Assembly: GCA_900473685.1 (NCBI GenBank)
Contig: UCNE01000008.1
Span: 1 to 64,000 of the forward strand
Reading direction: 5' to 3'
DNA: 64,000 bases
Source: Hyphomicrobiales bacterium
Lineage (GTDB): Bacteria > Pseudomonadota > Alphaproteobacteria > Rhizobiales > Rhizobiaceae
The notes below the pieces were generated by a model. The model was given only the letters and a program-made list of their open reading frames with translations, was not told the origin of the DNA and did no database searches. Position numbers and translations under genes: made by a program. Positions 51,198 to 59,751 of this stretch are shown here, piece after piece (the stretch's first letter is position 1; the number at the start of each line of letters is the position of its first letter).

Positions 51198-51568
51198 ATG
51201 AGCCAGTCTTCTACATCGTAACGGATGATCCGGTTTGCGCTCTACTTGATCTGTTCGGCTTGCGTCCGTCGCAGCGTCCGTCATGGCTGATCGTGCTCAG
51301 CGACCCCATCGATATTATGGCGCTGCCTGACGGCGCGAAGTGCCGGGGCCAGTGGTATTCCGGCCGAGACGGGACCGGCCCTGAAAAGGCATGGCGCGAC
51401 AGGCGCGGCCGAGGAAAATTGGCTTTCATCGACGAAGCGGAAGAGGCGTGGATGCTGGACTGGATTGCGCAGCGAAGCGCACGCCTGGAGCCCGCGACAC
51501 CCGCCGTGCCGATCGTGCGCCCGGAAACGCAGCTTCAGAACATGACTCTTTCGCAGCGCTGGATCTGA
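51194..51568 (+). CDS. Unknown prophage protein (124 aa)
   Basis: A 124-residue soluble protein without recognised family. The first third is hydrophobic with strands (FYIVTDDPVCALLDLFGLR, then PSWLIVLSDPIDI), resembling a small alpha/beta domain. It is coupled to the methyltransferase by a 4-bp overlap. Confidence 0.62.
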   Translation: MNEPVFYIVTDDPVCALLDLFGLRPSQRPSWLIVLSDPIDIMALPDGAKCRGQWYSGRDGTGPEKAWRDRRGRGKLAFIDEAEEAWMLDWIAQRSARLEPATPAVPIVRPETQLQNMTLSQRWI

Positions 51569-51579
51569 TGGAGATTGCC

Positions 51580-51918
51580 ATGGGCATTCATAACCAGTTC
51601 GCCAAACTGCCCCCCATTCTGCTGGTCATCGCGCCAAACCTCATGGCGTGCGTCAAGACTGCCAGGGAGTTTGGCATCGAGCCCGGGCTGAGCGATGGCC
51701 TGCGCACAGTTAGCCAAGCCTACAAGCTGCGCGGATGGAGCCGCGGCACGCCCTTCATTGCGCAGGATCGGGGCAGCTGGGCCGCGACCCGTCAGGGTCA
51801 CGAGCTCGATATGGTGCTCGATATCTATGTCCAGCAGGGACGTCTGCGGATCGCCAACGAGAGGGATCTTCTCGAAGCCGGTTCTGGTCTGTTCGAGAAC
51901 GGGAAGGCTGCGCAGTGA
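51580..51918 (+). CDS. Unknown prophage protein (112 aa)
   Basis: A 112-residue protein with HTH-like features (LSDGLRTVSQAYKLRGWSRG) but no clear family. The ATG at 51580 has GGAG in the right position; an ATG at 51568 overlapping the previous stop is the alternative and would add four residues. It overlaps the cytosine methyltransferase gene by 4 bp (GTGA). Confidence 0.6.
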   Translation: MGIHNQFAKLPPILLVIAPNLMACVKTAREFGIEPGLSDGLRTVSQAYKLRGWSRGTPFIAQDRGSWAATRQGHELDMVLDIYVQQGRLRIANERDLLEAGSGLFENGKAAQ

Positions 51919-53744
51919 CAATGCACTTTGCAAACCACGGGCTTCCCCTAATCGTCGACAGTTTTGCAGGCGGCGGCGGTGCTTCAACGGGAATAGAAAT
52001 GGCCCTTGGTCGGTCCCCAGATCTCGCCATCAATCATAATGCGGCTGCCCTTGCCCTTCATGCGGCCAATCATCCGGACACCCTGCATGTCTCTGAAAAC
52101 ATCTATCAGGTCGATCCGCTTGATTACGTGAAGGGGCGGCATGTGGGCCTCGCTCACTTCTCTCCAGACTGCAAACATTTTTCCAAGGCAAAGGGTGGAA
52201 AACCCGTTGAGCGCAATATTCGCGATCTTGCATGGATCGTGGTGCTCTGGGCGGAGCGGGCCCAGCCCGATGTCATCACTATGGAAAATGTCGAGGAGTG
52301 GCAGGACTGGGGGCCGCTGATCGAGACCGATAAGGGCCTGGTGCCGGATCCGGATCGCAAGGGTGAGACGTACCAGAAATGGTGCAAGGCCATGCGGAAG
52401 TTCGGTTATAAGCTGCAGAAGCGCGAACTGCGCGCCTGCGATTATGGCGCGCCAACGATCCGCAAGCGACTGTTTGTTATTGCCCGTCGCGACGGTCTGC
52501 CTATCGTCTGGCCGGAGCCGACGCATAGCAAACCGACAGATCCGGACGTCATTTCCGGGAAAAAGCTGCCTTGGCGCACTGCGGCTGAGTGCATCGACTG
52601 GTCGATATCCTGCCCCTCGATATTCGACACCGGGCCGGAGATAATGCAAAAGCACGCCGTGCGTGCCGTCCGGCCACTCGCCAAGGCCACAATGGCTCGG
52701 GTGGCGCGCGGCATGAAGCGGTACGTGCTCGACGCCGACCGTCCGTTCATCGTCAACCTTACGCACGGCGGGAGGTTGGAAGATGTCGATCAGCCGTTCA
52801 ACACCATCACTGGAGCGAACAGGGGTGAAAAAGCTGTAGTTGCGCCTGTCTTGACGGCCGCACAGCATGGTGGATCTGTACGCAGTGTCGAGGACCCACA
52901 TCACACCATCACGGCCAGCAAGAAAGACCAGAACTCGGTGATCGTGCCGACGTTGGTCGGGTGCGGCGGCAGGGCAGGCCAGAGCCGCCCTCGTGACGGC
53001 GACGAACCGATGGCGACGATAACGGCTAAGGCGGACAGTTGCGTGGCTGTCGCGTATATGGCGCAACACAACAATGACCGCCGCCGCGAGGGTGGGGTTA
53101 ATCCCGGCCGGGACATGGCCGAACCGCTTTCGACCGTGACGCAGACGGGTAGCCAGCAAGGATTGGTTTCTGCCTTCGTTGCCCGGCAGTTTGGCACATC
53201 TACCGGTCATGCTATCGACCAGCCGTCAGCGACCGTCATGGCCGATGGGGCCGGGAAGTCGCAACTGGTGACACCCTATCTTCAGAAGTACTACGGAACG
53301 GGCGACGGCGCGCGGCTCGACGAACCACATCACACCGTGACGACGAAGGACCGGTTCGGGCACGTTCAGGCCGAGATCGCCGTTCCGCCGTTTACGGATG
53401 ATCAGGTCATCCGAGCCCGACAGGTGGCCGATTTCATGCGAGCGCATGGCTTCTGGGATGAACGGGAGTTCGTCACGGTCGTGACGGGTGGCAATACTTT
53501 CGTCATCGTTGATATCTGCATGCGGATGCTGACGCCGCGCGAGCTTTACAACGCTCAGGGGTTTCCGCCTGATTACATCATCGACGGCGCGTGGGACTAC
53601 CAAGGTGGTGCCGGGCCGACTTGGGTCGATTTTTCGAAATCGGTCCAAGTCTCGTGTGTTGGCAATAGCGTATCGCCACCGCCATATGAGGCCATTATCG
53701 CTGCAAATTGCGGTCATTTTGCAGTGAAGCGGGTGGCCGCATGA
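51915..53744 (+). CDS. dcm: Phage DNA (cytosine-5) methyltransferase
   Basis: A 609-residue C5 methyltransferase. Motif I is VDSFAGGGGASTGI, the catalytic Cys lies in FSPDCKHFSKAKGG, the ENV motif is TMENVEEW, the late YGAPTIRKRLFVIAR motif VIII region is present, and the end has GFPPDYI and GNSVSPPPYEAI (motif X). The long middle insertion (about residues 290-480) holds six copies of a [DE]-x-P-x-x-T-[IV]-T motif, probably the target-recognition domain. I chose the GTG at 51915 (GTGA overlap, GGAAGG upstream); ATG 51921 is also possible. Probably protects the phage genome. Confidence 0.93.
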   Translation: MTMHFANHGLPLIVDSFAGGGGASTGIEMALGRSPDLAINHNAAALALHAANHPDTLHVSENIYQVDPLDYVKGRHVGLAHFSPDCKHFSKAKGGKPVERNIRDLAWIVVLWAERAQPDVITMENVEEWQDWGPLIETDKGLVPDPDRKGETYQKWCKAMRKFGYKLQKRELRACDYGAPTIRKRLFVIARRDGLPIVWPEPTHSKPTDPDVISGKKLPWRTAAECIDWSISCPSIFDTGPEIMQKHAVRAVRPLAKATMARVARGMKRYVLDADRPFIVNLTHGGRLEDVDQPFNTITGANRGEKAVVAPVLTAAQHGGSVRSVEDPHHTITASKKDQNSVIVPTLVGCGGRAGQSRPRDGDEPMATITAKADSCVAVAYMAQHNNDRRREGGVNPGRDMAEPLSTVTQTGSQQGLVSAFVARQFGTSTGHAIDQPSATVMADGAGKSQLVTPYLQKYYGTGDGARLDEPHHTVTTKDRFGHVQAEIAVPPFTDDQVIRARQVADFMRAHGFWDEREFVTVVTGGNTFVIVDICMRMLTPRELYNAQGFPPDYIIDGAWDYQGGAGPTWVDFSKSVQVSCVGNSVSPPPYEAIIAANCGHFAVKRVAA

Positions 53745-54976
53745 ATACGATCATCGACGAATTTATCGAAGAAGCCCGCAGCATCTCGGTGACAGAGGCC
53801 GCTGAGTTGCTCGGCATAAAGGTCACACGGGCCAATTACGCTGGTCCATGTCCTGCACCGACCTGCGGCGGCACGGACCGGTTTTCGATCAGCCCAGCAA
53901 AACAGGCCTTCAATTGCCGTCACTGCGGTGGAAAGGGCAGGGACGGTATCAGCCTCATGGCGTTGGCCCATGAGCATCAGCTTTCGACACGAACCGGTTT
54001 GCTTCTGGCGTGTGCCGATGCGCTTGGACGGGATATTCCCGATGAGGGGCAGACGGAGACGCCGGACGAGCGGCAGGCGCGGATCATCCGCATTGATGAA
54101 CGGAAGTGCAAGGCCGCCCAGGAGGCCTTTGAGACAACGAAGTCGCAGGACGCACACCGACTGCGTGAAGTCGACAGGGCGCGGGGTATTTATCTCAAGG
54201 CAGACAAGGGGATCTTCCCTGTTCTGTCGGAATATCTTCGGCGGCGGACAGGGTTTGAAATGCCCGAGGGGGTCTTTGCCAATATCCGCTTCCGGCCGAA
54301 CCAGACCTACTGGCATGGTAAGGACCATCGTGGCAGTGATATCGCGGTCTATGCCGGTCCGGCGATGATCGCGCCGTTTGTTAATCTGGGGATGCGGATT
54401 ACTGGCTGTCACCAGACGTGGATCGACCTACGACGGGGGCCCAAGTTCCGGGCAAATCCGGGTTTCGACGCCAAAGGCAATCCTCTCCCTGCCAAGAAGA
54501 TGCGCGGAACAAAACGCGGTAGCTTCATTCCATTGTTTGGGCTGATGGCTTCATCCAGATGGGTTGGCGGCGAGGGGATCGAAAATGTTCTGGCTGTCGC
54601 TGGCGCGGAAGGGTTTCGCGCCGACACGTTCTATTTCGCCGCTGGAGACCTGGGCAATCTGGCCGGCCCTGCGGATCCAGCATCATCGTTCAGACACCCG
54701 AGCCTCAAAAAGGCAGACGTGAACGGGCGCATGCGGTCGGTCCTGATCCAAGGCGCAATTCCCAAGCCAGAACAGGCGCCGAACGAAGCCATGCAGATTG
54801 CCGATCACGTCACCAGTCTGGTGTTGCTTGCCGATGGTGACAGCGAGTTGGTTTTCACCGCGGCGGCGATGGCCAGAGCGGAAACGCGCCTTGCGCAGGA
54901 TGGCCGCGCCATCACGACAATTTGGCCGCCGGACGGTCAGGACTTTGCCGGGATCATGACGGGGGACGATGCGTGA
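53741..54976 (+). CDS. Phage primase with zinc-binding and Toprim domains
   Basis: A 411-residue DnaG/P4-like primase. The zinc domain has C-P-x-x-x-C (GPCPAPTCGGTDRFSI) and C-x-x-C (FNCRHCGGKGRD), about 25 residues apart, near the N-terminus. The C-terminal part has Toprim features: GIENVLAVAGAEGF and LVLLADGDSELVFTAAAMAR (acidic D-G-D). I chose the ATG at 53741, which overlaps the previous stop by 4 bp. The SF3 helicase follows with a 4-bp overlap, so together they form the phage replisome core. Confidence 0.87.
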   Translation: MNTIIDEFIEEARSISVTEAAELLGIKVTRANYAGPCPAPTCGGTDRFSISPAKQAFNCRHCGGKGRDGISLMALAHEHQLSTRTGLLLACADALGRDIPDEGQTETPDERQARIIRIDERKCKAAQEAFETTKSQDAHRLREVDRARGIYLKADKGIFPVLSEYLRRRTGFEMPEGVFANIRFRPNQTYWHGKDHRGSDIAVYAGPAMIAPFVNLGMRITGCHQTWIDLRRGPKFRANPGFDAKGNPLPAKKMRGTKRGSFIPLFGLMASSRWVGGEGIENVLAVAGAEGFRADTFYFAAGDLGNLAGPADPASSFRHPSLKKADVNGRMRSVLIQGAIPKPEQAPNEAMQIADHVTSLVLLADGDSELVFTAAAMARAETRLAQDGRAITTIWPPDGQDFAGIMTGDDA

Positions 54977-56784
54977 ACAAGCATGTGACGATGCCGGAGG
55001 CCGTCGCCGAGATGATCGCGCGCGCCGAAGGGCAGAGACGGTATTTTGAAAATCACCCGGACCCTTTGATTGTCGCTGATCGCCCGGATCGCGATCAGCG
55101 TGTCATCTTGACGCCGCAAGAGCTGCTTGAGGAATGCGCCGACTTGCCAGAAACGGACATCGGCAATGCGAACCGGCTTTTGACCCGTTATGGCCACAAG
55201 ATACTGTTTGTCGCGCGTGTCGGCTGGCATGGGTATGATGGCATGCGGTGGAAAGAAGATGAGGATGGCTCCGTTGTCCGTCCGCTTGCTCAACGTACGG
55301 CCGAGTTCATTGACGACGAGGCTATCAGGCTCGACGCCGAACCGGAGGAGCAGATGGCGATCGAAGACGGCCGCCTGGCGATGGTCACGATGAAGGAGAT
55401 GGGCCGTCCCGACAAAAAATGGGATGCCGAGGAACTGGCGAGATATGACGCCCTGACAGATCGCATCAATCAGATGCGGGAGGCTGACAAGGCAAGGTCT
55501 GGGCGGATGTCGTCCCGTCATGCCCATGCAAAGAGTTCGGCCGGCACCACGAAGCTCAACAATATGCTGACCGAAGCTGCACCGCACTGCGCGCGCATGG
55601 TCAACGATCTCAACCTTGATCTCTTCGCCATGAACACGTTGTCGGGCACGCTGCGATTTGTTCAAGTTGCCAGCACTGAAGGTCTTCGGTGGAAGGTTCG
55701 GCTTGATCCCCACGATCCCGCCGATCATATCACCAAGCTCGCCCCCGTGAATTTCGACCAGGGCGCTCAGGCACCGGAATTTGACCGGTTCTTTAAACAG
55801 ATCATGCCCGATGTGGATCTGCGGAAGTTCCTGCAGCGATATTTCGGTTATTGCCTGCTCGGGCTCACCGTCGAGCAATGCCTGCTGTTCTTCTATGGCG
55901 CCGGTCGAAACGGGAAATCGACGCTGGTTGATCTCATCGTCGATGTGCTGGGTGACTATGCGGTTTCGCTCTCAATCGACAGTTTCGCAGGTGATAGCCG
56001 CAAGGGCGGCGGAGAGGCGACCCCCGATCTTGCAAGGCTACCCGGTGCGCGGATGGTGTCTGCTTCCGAGCCCGAGATGGGCGTGCGTCTGAAGGACGCT
56101 CTCATCAAGACGCTTACTGGCGGTGACAAGATATCGGTTCGTCGACTGCATCAGGATTTTTTCGAGTTGATCCCGCAGTTCAAAATCATTCTGCAAGGGA
56201 ACCACAAGCCGATCATCACCGACGATTCGGACGGGATCTGGCGGCGCGTCATGCTGATTTTCTTCGAGATACAGGTTCCGAAAGATCAAGTCGACCCGGA
56301 GCTACCAAAGAAGCTCCGAAGGGAGATGGATGGTGTGTTTGCCTGGATGGTGGCTGGCGCGCTGGACTATCTCACCATGGGATTGAGGCCACCTGACAAG
56401 GTTCTGGCGGCAACGGAAGAGTACCGGCAGGAAAGTGATCCCATCGGCGCCTTCATTCGCGGCGGCTGCGAAGTGACAGGCCGAGAGGACGATACCGTGA
56501 CGCCCGAGGACATGTTTATCGGTTATGCCAACTTTGCGCGTGTCGAGGGCCTTCCCGACTTTAAACAAGCAACCTTCAATCGCCGTCTTCCTGATCAGAC
56601 GCGCAAGGCATGGGAAACTGTGCAGAAGGACATGAAACAGTTCTGGAAGGCCAAATCCAATGGCATGACCGTTTACCGTGGCGTCCGAGTCATAGATCGC
56701 TTCACCGGCAGGAAAGCCGACGTGCCACCCGAGGATCCGGGTCGCCATGCGCCACCACACGGCGATTTTCCGGAGGAGTTCTGA
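54973..56784 (+). CDS. P4-type SF3 helicase/primase (D5-like)
   Basis: A 603-residue replicative helicase. The N-terminal part is helical and charged. The SF3 core is at about residues 310-430: Walker A FFYGAGRNGKSTLVDLIVDV, a Walker B-like MVSASEPEMGVRLKDAL, motif C FKIILQGNHKPIITDDSDG and the Arg finger IWRRVML. It belongs to the DUF5906/D5_N-type phage/plasmid primase family, like P4 alpha. The GTG start overlaps the primase stop by 4 bp (GTGA). Repeats that may be the origin lie directly downstream. Confidence 0.88.
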   Translation: MNKHVTMPEAVAEMIARAEGQRRYFENHPDPLIVADRPDRDQRVILTPQELLEECADLPETDIGNANRLLTRYGHKILFVARVGWHGYDGMRWKEDEDGSVVRPLAQRTAEFIDDEAIRLDAEPEEQMAIEDGRLAMVTMKEMGRPDKKWDAEELARYDALTDRINQMREADKARSGRMSSRHAHAKSSAGTTKLNNMLTEAAPHCARMVNDLNLDLFAMNTLSGTLRFVQVASTEGLRWKVRLDPHDPADHITKLAPVNFDQGAQAPEFDRFFKQIMPDVDLRKFLQRYFGYCLLGLTVEQCLLFFYGAGRNGKSTLVDLIVDVLGDYAVSLSIDSFAGDSRKGGGEATPDLARLPGARMVSASEPEMGVRLKDALIKTLTGGDKISVRRLHQDFFELIPQFKIILQGNHKPIITDDSDGIWRRVMLIFFEIQVPKDQVDPELPKKLRREMDGVFAWMVAGALDYLTMGLRPPDKVLAATEEYRQESDPIGAFIRGGCEVTGREDDTVTPEDMFIGYANFARVEGLPDFKQATFNRRLPDQTRKAWETVQKDMKQFWKAKSNGMTVYRGVRVIDRFTGRKADVPPEDPGRHAPPHGDFPEEF

Positions 56785-56987
56785 TGCCGAGCACCCGGAC
56801 CCTTCGCCATGACTGGCCGCGCAGCCCAACGTTTTTCGTCCCTAACGATGAAAATAGGGACGCTAGGGACGATAGATGCGGGACTATCTTTCTTGCTTCC
56901 CTGACAAAAGGTCTGGAAAATCAATTGGTTCGGACGCTAGGGACGCTAGGGACGCAAAATCCCGTAATGCGTTACACGCGTAGATAA
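56784..56987 (+). CDS. Small ORF at the start of the iteron region (67 aa, doubtful)
   Basis: A 67-codon frame that starts at the helicase stop (TGATG). Its later part is the translation of the GGGACGCTA repeats (RTLGTLGTQ), so it is only weakly supported. The first 30 residues (STRTLRHDWPRSPTFFVPND) could be the remnant of a gene. A frame at 56992-57186 is a similar case. Confidence 0.35.
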   Translation: MPSTRTLRHDWPRSPTFFVPNDENRDARDDRCGTIFLASLTKGLENQLVRTLGTLGTQNPVMRYTRR

Positions 56988-57171
56988 ACGGATGGTGGTC
57001 ATGGAAATGAAAAACCTGAAAGGGTCGCGCTATAGGTACGGAGATTTATCGTCCCTAGCGTCCCTAGCGTCCCCACTTTCTAAATATCTCAATAAAAACA
57101 ATGTCTCTCTTTTCTTCCTTCAGGGAAGGAAGAATAAAATCAGGGAAGCAACGATCAATTCAGGGAAGCAA
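56837..57171. repeat. Two families of iteron-like repeats, candidate phage replication origin
   Basis: Family A has the core GGGACG(CTA): two copies at 56856-56874, three at 56932-56955, three in the opposite direction at 57050-57074, and one inverted near 56837-56847. Family B has TCAGGGAAGCAA: one inverted at 56893-56904, exact direct copies at 57140-57151 and 57160-57171, and a variant at 57121-57130. Direct and inverted iterons beside an alpha-like primase-helicase gene are what P4-type origins look like. Function is inferred. Confidence 0.7.
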
Positions 57172-57182
57172 GGGGATTTAGC

Positions 57183-57950
57183 ATGAGAAAAATGACTATC
57201 GAACAGATCCTGATGTGGACCTATAACGATGAGCTGCCGAAGGTGGATGCGGGTATGTCCGGTCCAAGCGCCGCGCCATCAAGCTGGAACGCGGTCGGCG
57301 AGATGATTACGCTCGGTACGATCGTCGATCGCCAGCCGAACCGATATGGCGTGGTATCCAGCTTCATATCGGAAGGTGAACCCCATCCTGACGCGCTAAA
57401 GGTCTACGCTTGTGTCAACCGTCTGCAGGATCACGATGGGTTCGAGATCGCCGATGGATGGTCGCCTTTCCCGGAATGGTCCGATGAACACGGCCTGATC
57501 GCGGCGGAAGTCACCCGGATTGTTAGCGAGGAGCTGGGCAAGGGCGGTAGGCTCAACGGCCGCCATGTCGTCAACCTTGTGCGGAATGCGGCTATCATCG
57601 GTCGTGGCCCGATCTGGGAGGCAAAGCCGCCTCGGATTGCTCCACTTTCCAAGAGCAATAAACCAGCTTGGTTTGTTACCCGGGAGGCCAAGGATAGAAC
57701 AGGGAAGCTCTACACCTATGAGGACGATGGTTTCGATGAAAAGAAACAGCGTCCGAGGAAGGGGGCCTATCAGAAATTCCGTATTCTCGATCCCATACGA
57801 GGAGCGGTGATTGCCAGACTGGAATGGCAACTCTGGCAGTCGGCACTCGAAACACTGCACGAGGCATTGTCTCAGCACCTGGTGGAAATCGATTTGCACC
57901 CGTTCTATCCGAACCGCTTTCCGTGGGGACCCAAAAGAATTTTGGCATGA
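57183..57950 (+). CDS. Unknown prophage protein (255 aa)
   Basis: A 255-residue soluble protein without a family I can name. The first part has the segment MTIEQILMWTYNDELPKVDA; the second part is basic (YEDDGFDEKKQRPRKGAYQK). It follows the repeat region and ends before a terminator. It is the last gene of the early rightward arm. Phages of rhizobia often carry such a gene near replication functions, so a role in replication or control of late genes is a guess. Confidence 0.65.
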   Translation: MRKMTIEQILMWTYNDELPKVDAGMSGPSAAPSSWNAVGEMITLGTIVDRQPNRYGVVSSFISEGEPHPDALKVYACVNRLQDHDGFEIADGWSPFPEWSDEHGLIAAEVTRIVSEELGKGGRLNGRHVVNLVRNAAIIGRGPIWEAKPPRIAPLSKSNKPAWFVTREAKDRTGKLYTYEDDGFDEKKQRPRKGAYQKFRILDPIRGAVIARLEWQLWQSALETLHEALSQHLVEIDLHPFYPNRFPWGPKRILA

Positions 57951-58054
57951 TAGGCTAACACGTTGAATTTAGGGCTTTTTAGTTTAAGTTTAGCCTCTTG
58001 ACCTGCGGCACGGCTCAACGTACAGTTTGCTTACGGTGAGAACCACCCAGACAG

Positions 58055-58085
58055 ACCCGCAGGCGGAAACGCCAGCGGGTTTTTT
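58055..58085 (+). terminator. Rho-independent terminator with GAAA tetraloop
   Basis: Stem ACCCGC-A-GGCG, loop GAAA, CGCC-A-GCGGGT, followed by a T-run. It ends the early rightward operon and separates it from the inverted DUF4145 gene. Confidence 0.9.
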
Positions 58086-58102
58086 GTTTCTAGTAGAGTA
58101 AT

Positions 58103-58726
58103 TCATTCTGGTTTGTTTGCTGCTGCAATGCCGTCATCTATCTGCTTTGTCAGCACAAACAGAAAATTCCCCAGAGCTTCGGCAAAATCCACTGATCGCT
58201 GGGCTTCTTCGCCAGTCACATGAGGATTATTTTCGTCGGCATGCCTTGGACGATTGGAACCGAGGCGGACACTGTGCGCCCAATCGGCCATGCCTTTTGT
58301 AAGTAGTCGCGCTTCAAGGGCCTCGTCGATACGCTTGTAAAGTGATCCATCGGTGTGACCGAAATGCTTGAGCATAGCATCCACAGCGCTGCCAGCCATA
58401 ACTGCTGACGCGTCCGGTGCGTACAATGTCTCGTAGGCTTGTTGCAGAAATGTTCTTGGTGTCGGCGGAATATCTACGTGTGCCTCCTTCGACCTAGGGA
58501 AGATGGCTTCTGCGTCTTGATTTATTCCCTTACCGTAGCCCCTTGCGGTGACTGCCCCGCCACAAGATGTGCACAGATAACAGCACCATGCCCTGTGTTG
58601 CTGTCCATCGGAGCGGGGGGTGCCGTAACCATCGTGGCTAGCCCACACTCGTTGGAGTGTTGGCGTTGCTACGGAGCAGTGGGGACATCTACGAACGCCA
58701 ACTAGCTGATCCAACATTTTGGGCAT
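58103..58726 (-). CDS. DUF4145 protein, inverted cargo gene in the prophage
   Basis: A 207-residue protein with an N-terminal zinc-finger-like part (RRCPHCSVATP, then CCYLCTSCGG) and a helical DUF4145 domain (FLQQAYETLYAPDASAVMAG, then HSVRLGSNRPRHADENNP, where the R-x-x-x-N-x-x-x-H pattern of DUF4145 is visible). DUF4145 is of unknown function but is often seen next to restriction-modification genes. It is read against the prophage and is flanked by a terminator on one side and the late genes on the other, as a moron would be. It may be a defence gene carried by the phage. Confidence 0.82.
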   Translation of the reverse strand: MPKMLDQLVGVRRCPHCSVATPTLQRVWASHDGYGTPRSDGQQHRAWCCYLCTSCGGAVTARGYGKGINQDAEAIFPRSKEAHVDIPPTPRTFLQQAYETLYAPDASAVMAGSAVDAMLKHFGHTDGSLYKRIDEALEARLLTKGMADWAHSVRLGSNRPRHADENNPHVTGEEAQRSVDFAEALGNFLFVLTKQIDDGIAAANKPE

Positions 58727-58837
58727 CTTGTATTCCTTTGGGCCTTTTGGGGGCCATTAGCGCGGTACATTCTCACTCTGTCAATTCGTCGTAAGATTTA
58801 ATAGCGACAACTGCGTTAACCGGCATTTTGGCACAAC

Positions 58838-59584
58838 ATGATTGAGGCCCATATTAATTTTGATCTGCGTGAATTCGAACGGGACATGAAATCGGTCGAG
58901 CGCAAACAGATGCCTTATGCCATCGTTCTAATGCTCAATGAGACGGCCAAGGGCGGTCGGCTTGCCGTGCAGAAGGAGATGGACGCGGCATTCGATAGAC
59001 CGACGCCGTATGCAAAACGTGGCGTCGTCTATGATCGGGCAACCAAACAAAAGATGCAGTCGGCTGTCGTCGTTACTGGGGACAGGACAAAGGGTGGGTT
59101 GCCCGCAACCGCGTTCCTTGGTCCCCAGATTCAGGGTGGCATGCGGTCGCATAAGGCTTTTGAACGACAGCTGGTCGAGCGCGGATTGATGAGCAAGCGA
59201 CAGGTCGCTGTGCCCGCCAATGCCGCACCACTGGATCGATATGGCAACATGACGCAAGGGTTTCTCAATCGCGTAATGGCCGACTTAAAGATCGACTATC
59301 GCGGTGCGGGTGCCACGCGAGTTCGAACCGATGCTTCTTTGAAGCGGAACAAGAACTACCGCAACGCTCGGTTCTTCGTACCTAAGCCCGGCTCGCCGTT
59401 GTTTCCGGGAGTGTATCAGCGCAATCCATCAGATCAGTCTATCAAGCCGGTGATCCTGTTCGTGCAGAACAGGGGATACAAGGTTCGGCTGCATCTGAAG
59501 TCCGTCGTCGAGCGCTATGCCAAAGCAAACATGGTCGACAACTTTGAGGCTGCCTTTACCCAGGCGATGCAGTCCGCTCGGTGA
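58838..59584 (+). CDS. Unknown phage protein before the packaging genes (248 aa)
   Basis: A 248-residue basic protein (MIEAHINFDLREFERDMKSV at the start; a Lys/Arg-rich middle). The N-terminus resembles minor tail or structural proteins of the HK97 gp10 type (helical segment with LNETAKGGRLAVQKEMD), but the assignment is weak. It starts the late block, 171 bp before the small terminase gene region. Confidence 0.55.
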   Translation: MIEAHINFDLREFERDMKSVERKQMPYAIVLMLNETAKGGRLAVQKEMDAAFDRPTPYAKRGVVYDRATKQKMQSAVVVTGDRTKGGLPATAFLGPQIQGGMRSHKAFERQLVERGLMSKRQVAVPANAAPLDRYGNMTQGFLNRVMADLKIDYRGAGATRVRTDASLKRNKNYRNARFFVPKPGSPLFPGVYQRNPSDQSIKPVILFVQNRGYKVRLHLKSVVERYAKANMVDNFEAAFTQAMQSAR

Positions 59585-59751
59585 AGTAGAGCCGGTCGAC
59601 GAAGGTGGACCACCCACCCCCGTCGCGGGTCCTTCCCCCGAAAACCCCGCCTGCGGGTATTTGGCACGGCTGAGGGTGCCCAGTGTGAGCGGTTTTTTGA
59701 AGCCTAAAGTCAGAGCCTAAACTCAAGTGTGAGAGCTAAAGTCCCGGTAAA
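59585..59751. other. Region before terS: cos-like G/C block and three direct repeats
   Basis: Two parts. The first (about 59618-59665) is a G/C-rich block with GCGGGTCCTTCCCCCG and CCGCCTGCGGGTATTTGGCA, resembling sequences that precede gpA-type terminases. The second has three direct repeats of the type GCCTAAAGT (59702-59710), GCCTAAACT (59715-59723) and GCTAAAGT (59735-59742), as expected for small-terminase binding sites. I take it as a candidate cos region. Confidence 0.5.

Noticed and set aside
56837-57171. CRISPR array in the repeat region
   Set aside because: Repeats are only 9-12 bp, occur in both orientations and have irregular spacing, and there are no cas genes.
56992-57186. 64-codon frame through the iterons
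   Set aside because: Most of it is translation of the direct repeats (LASLASPL) and a low-complexity tail.
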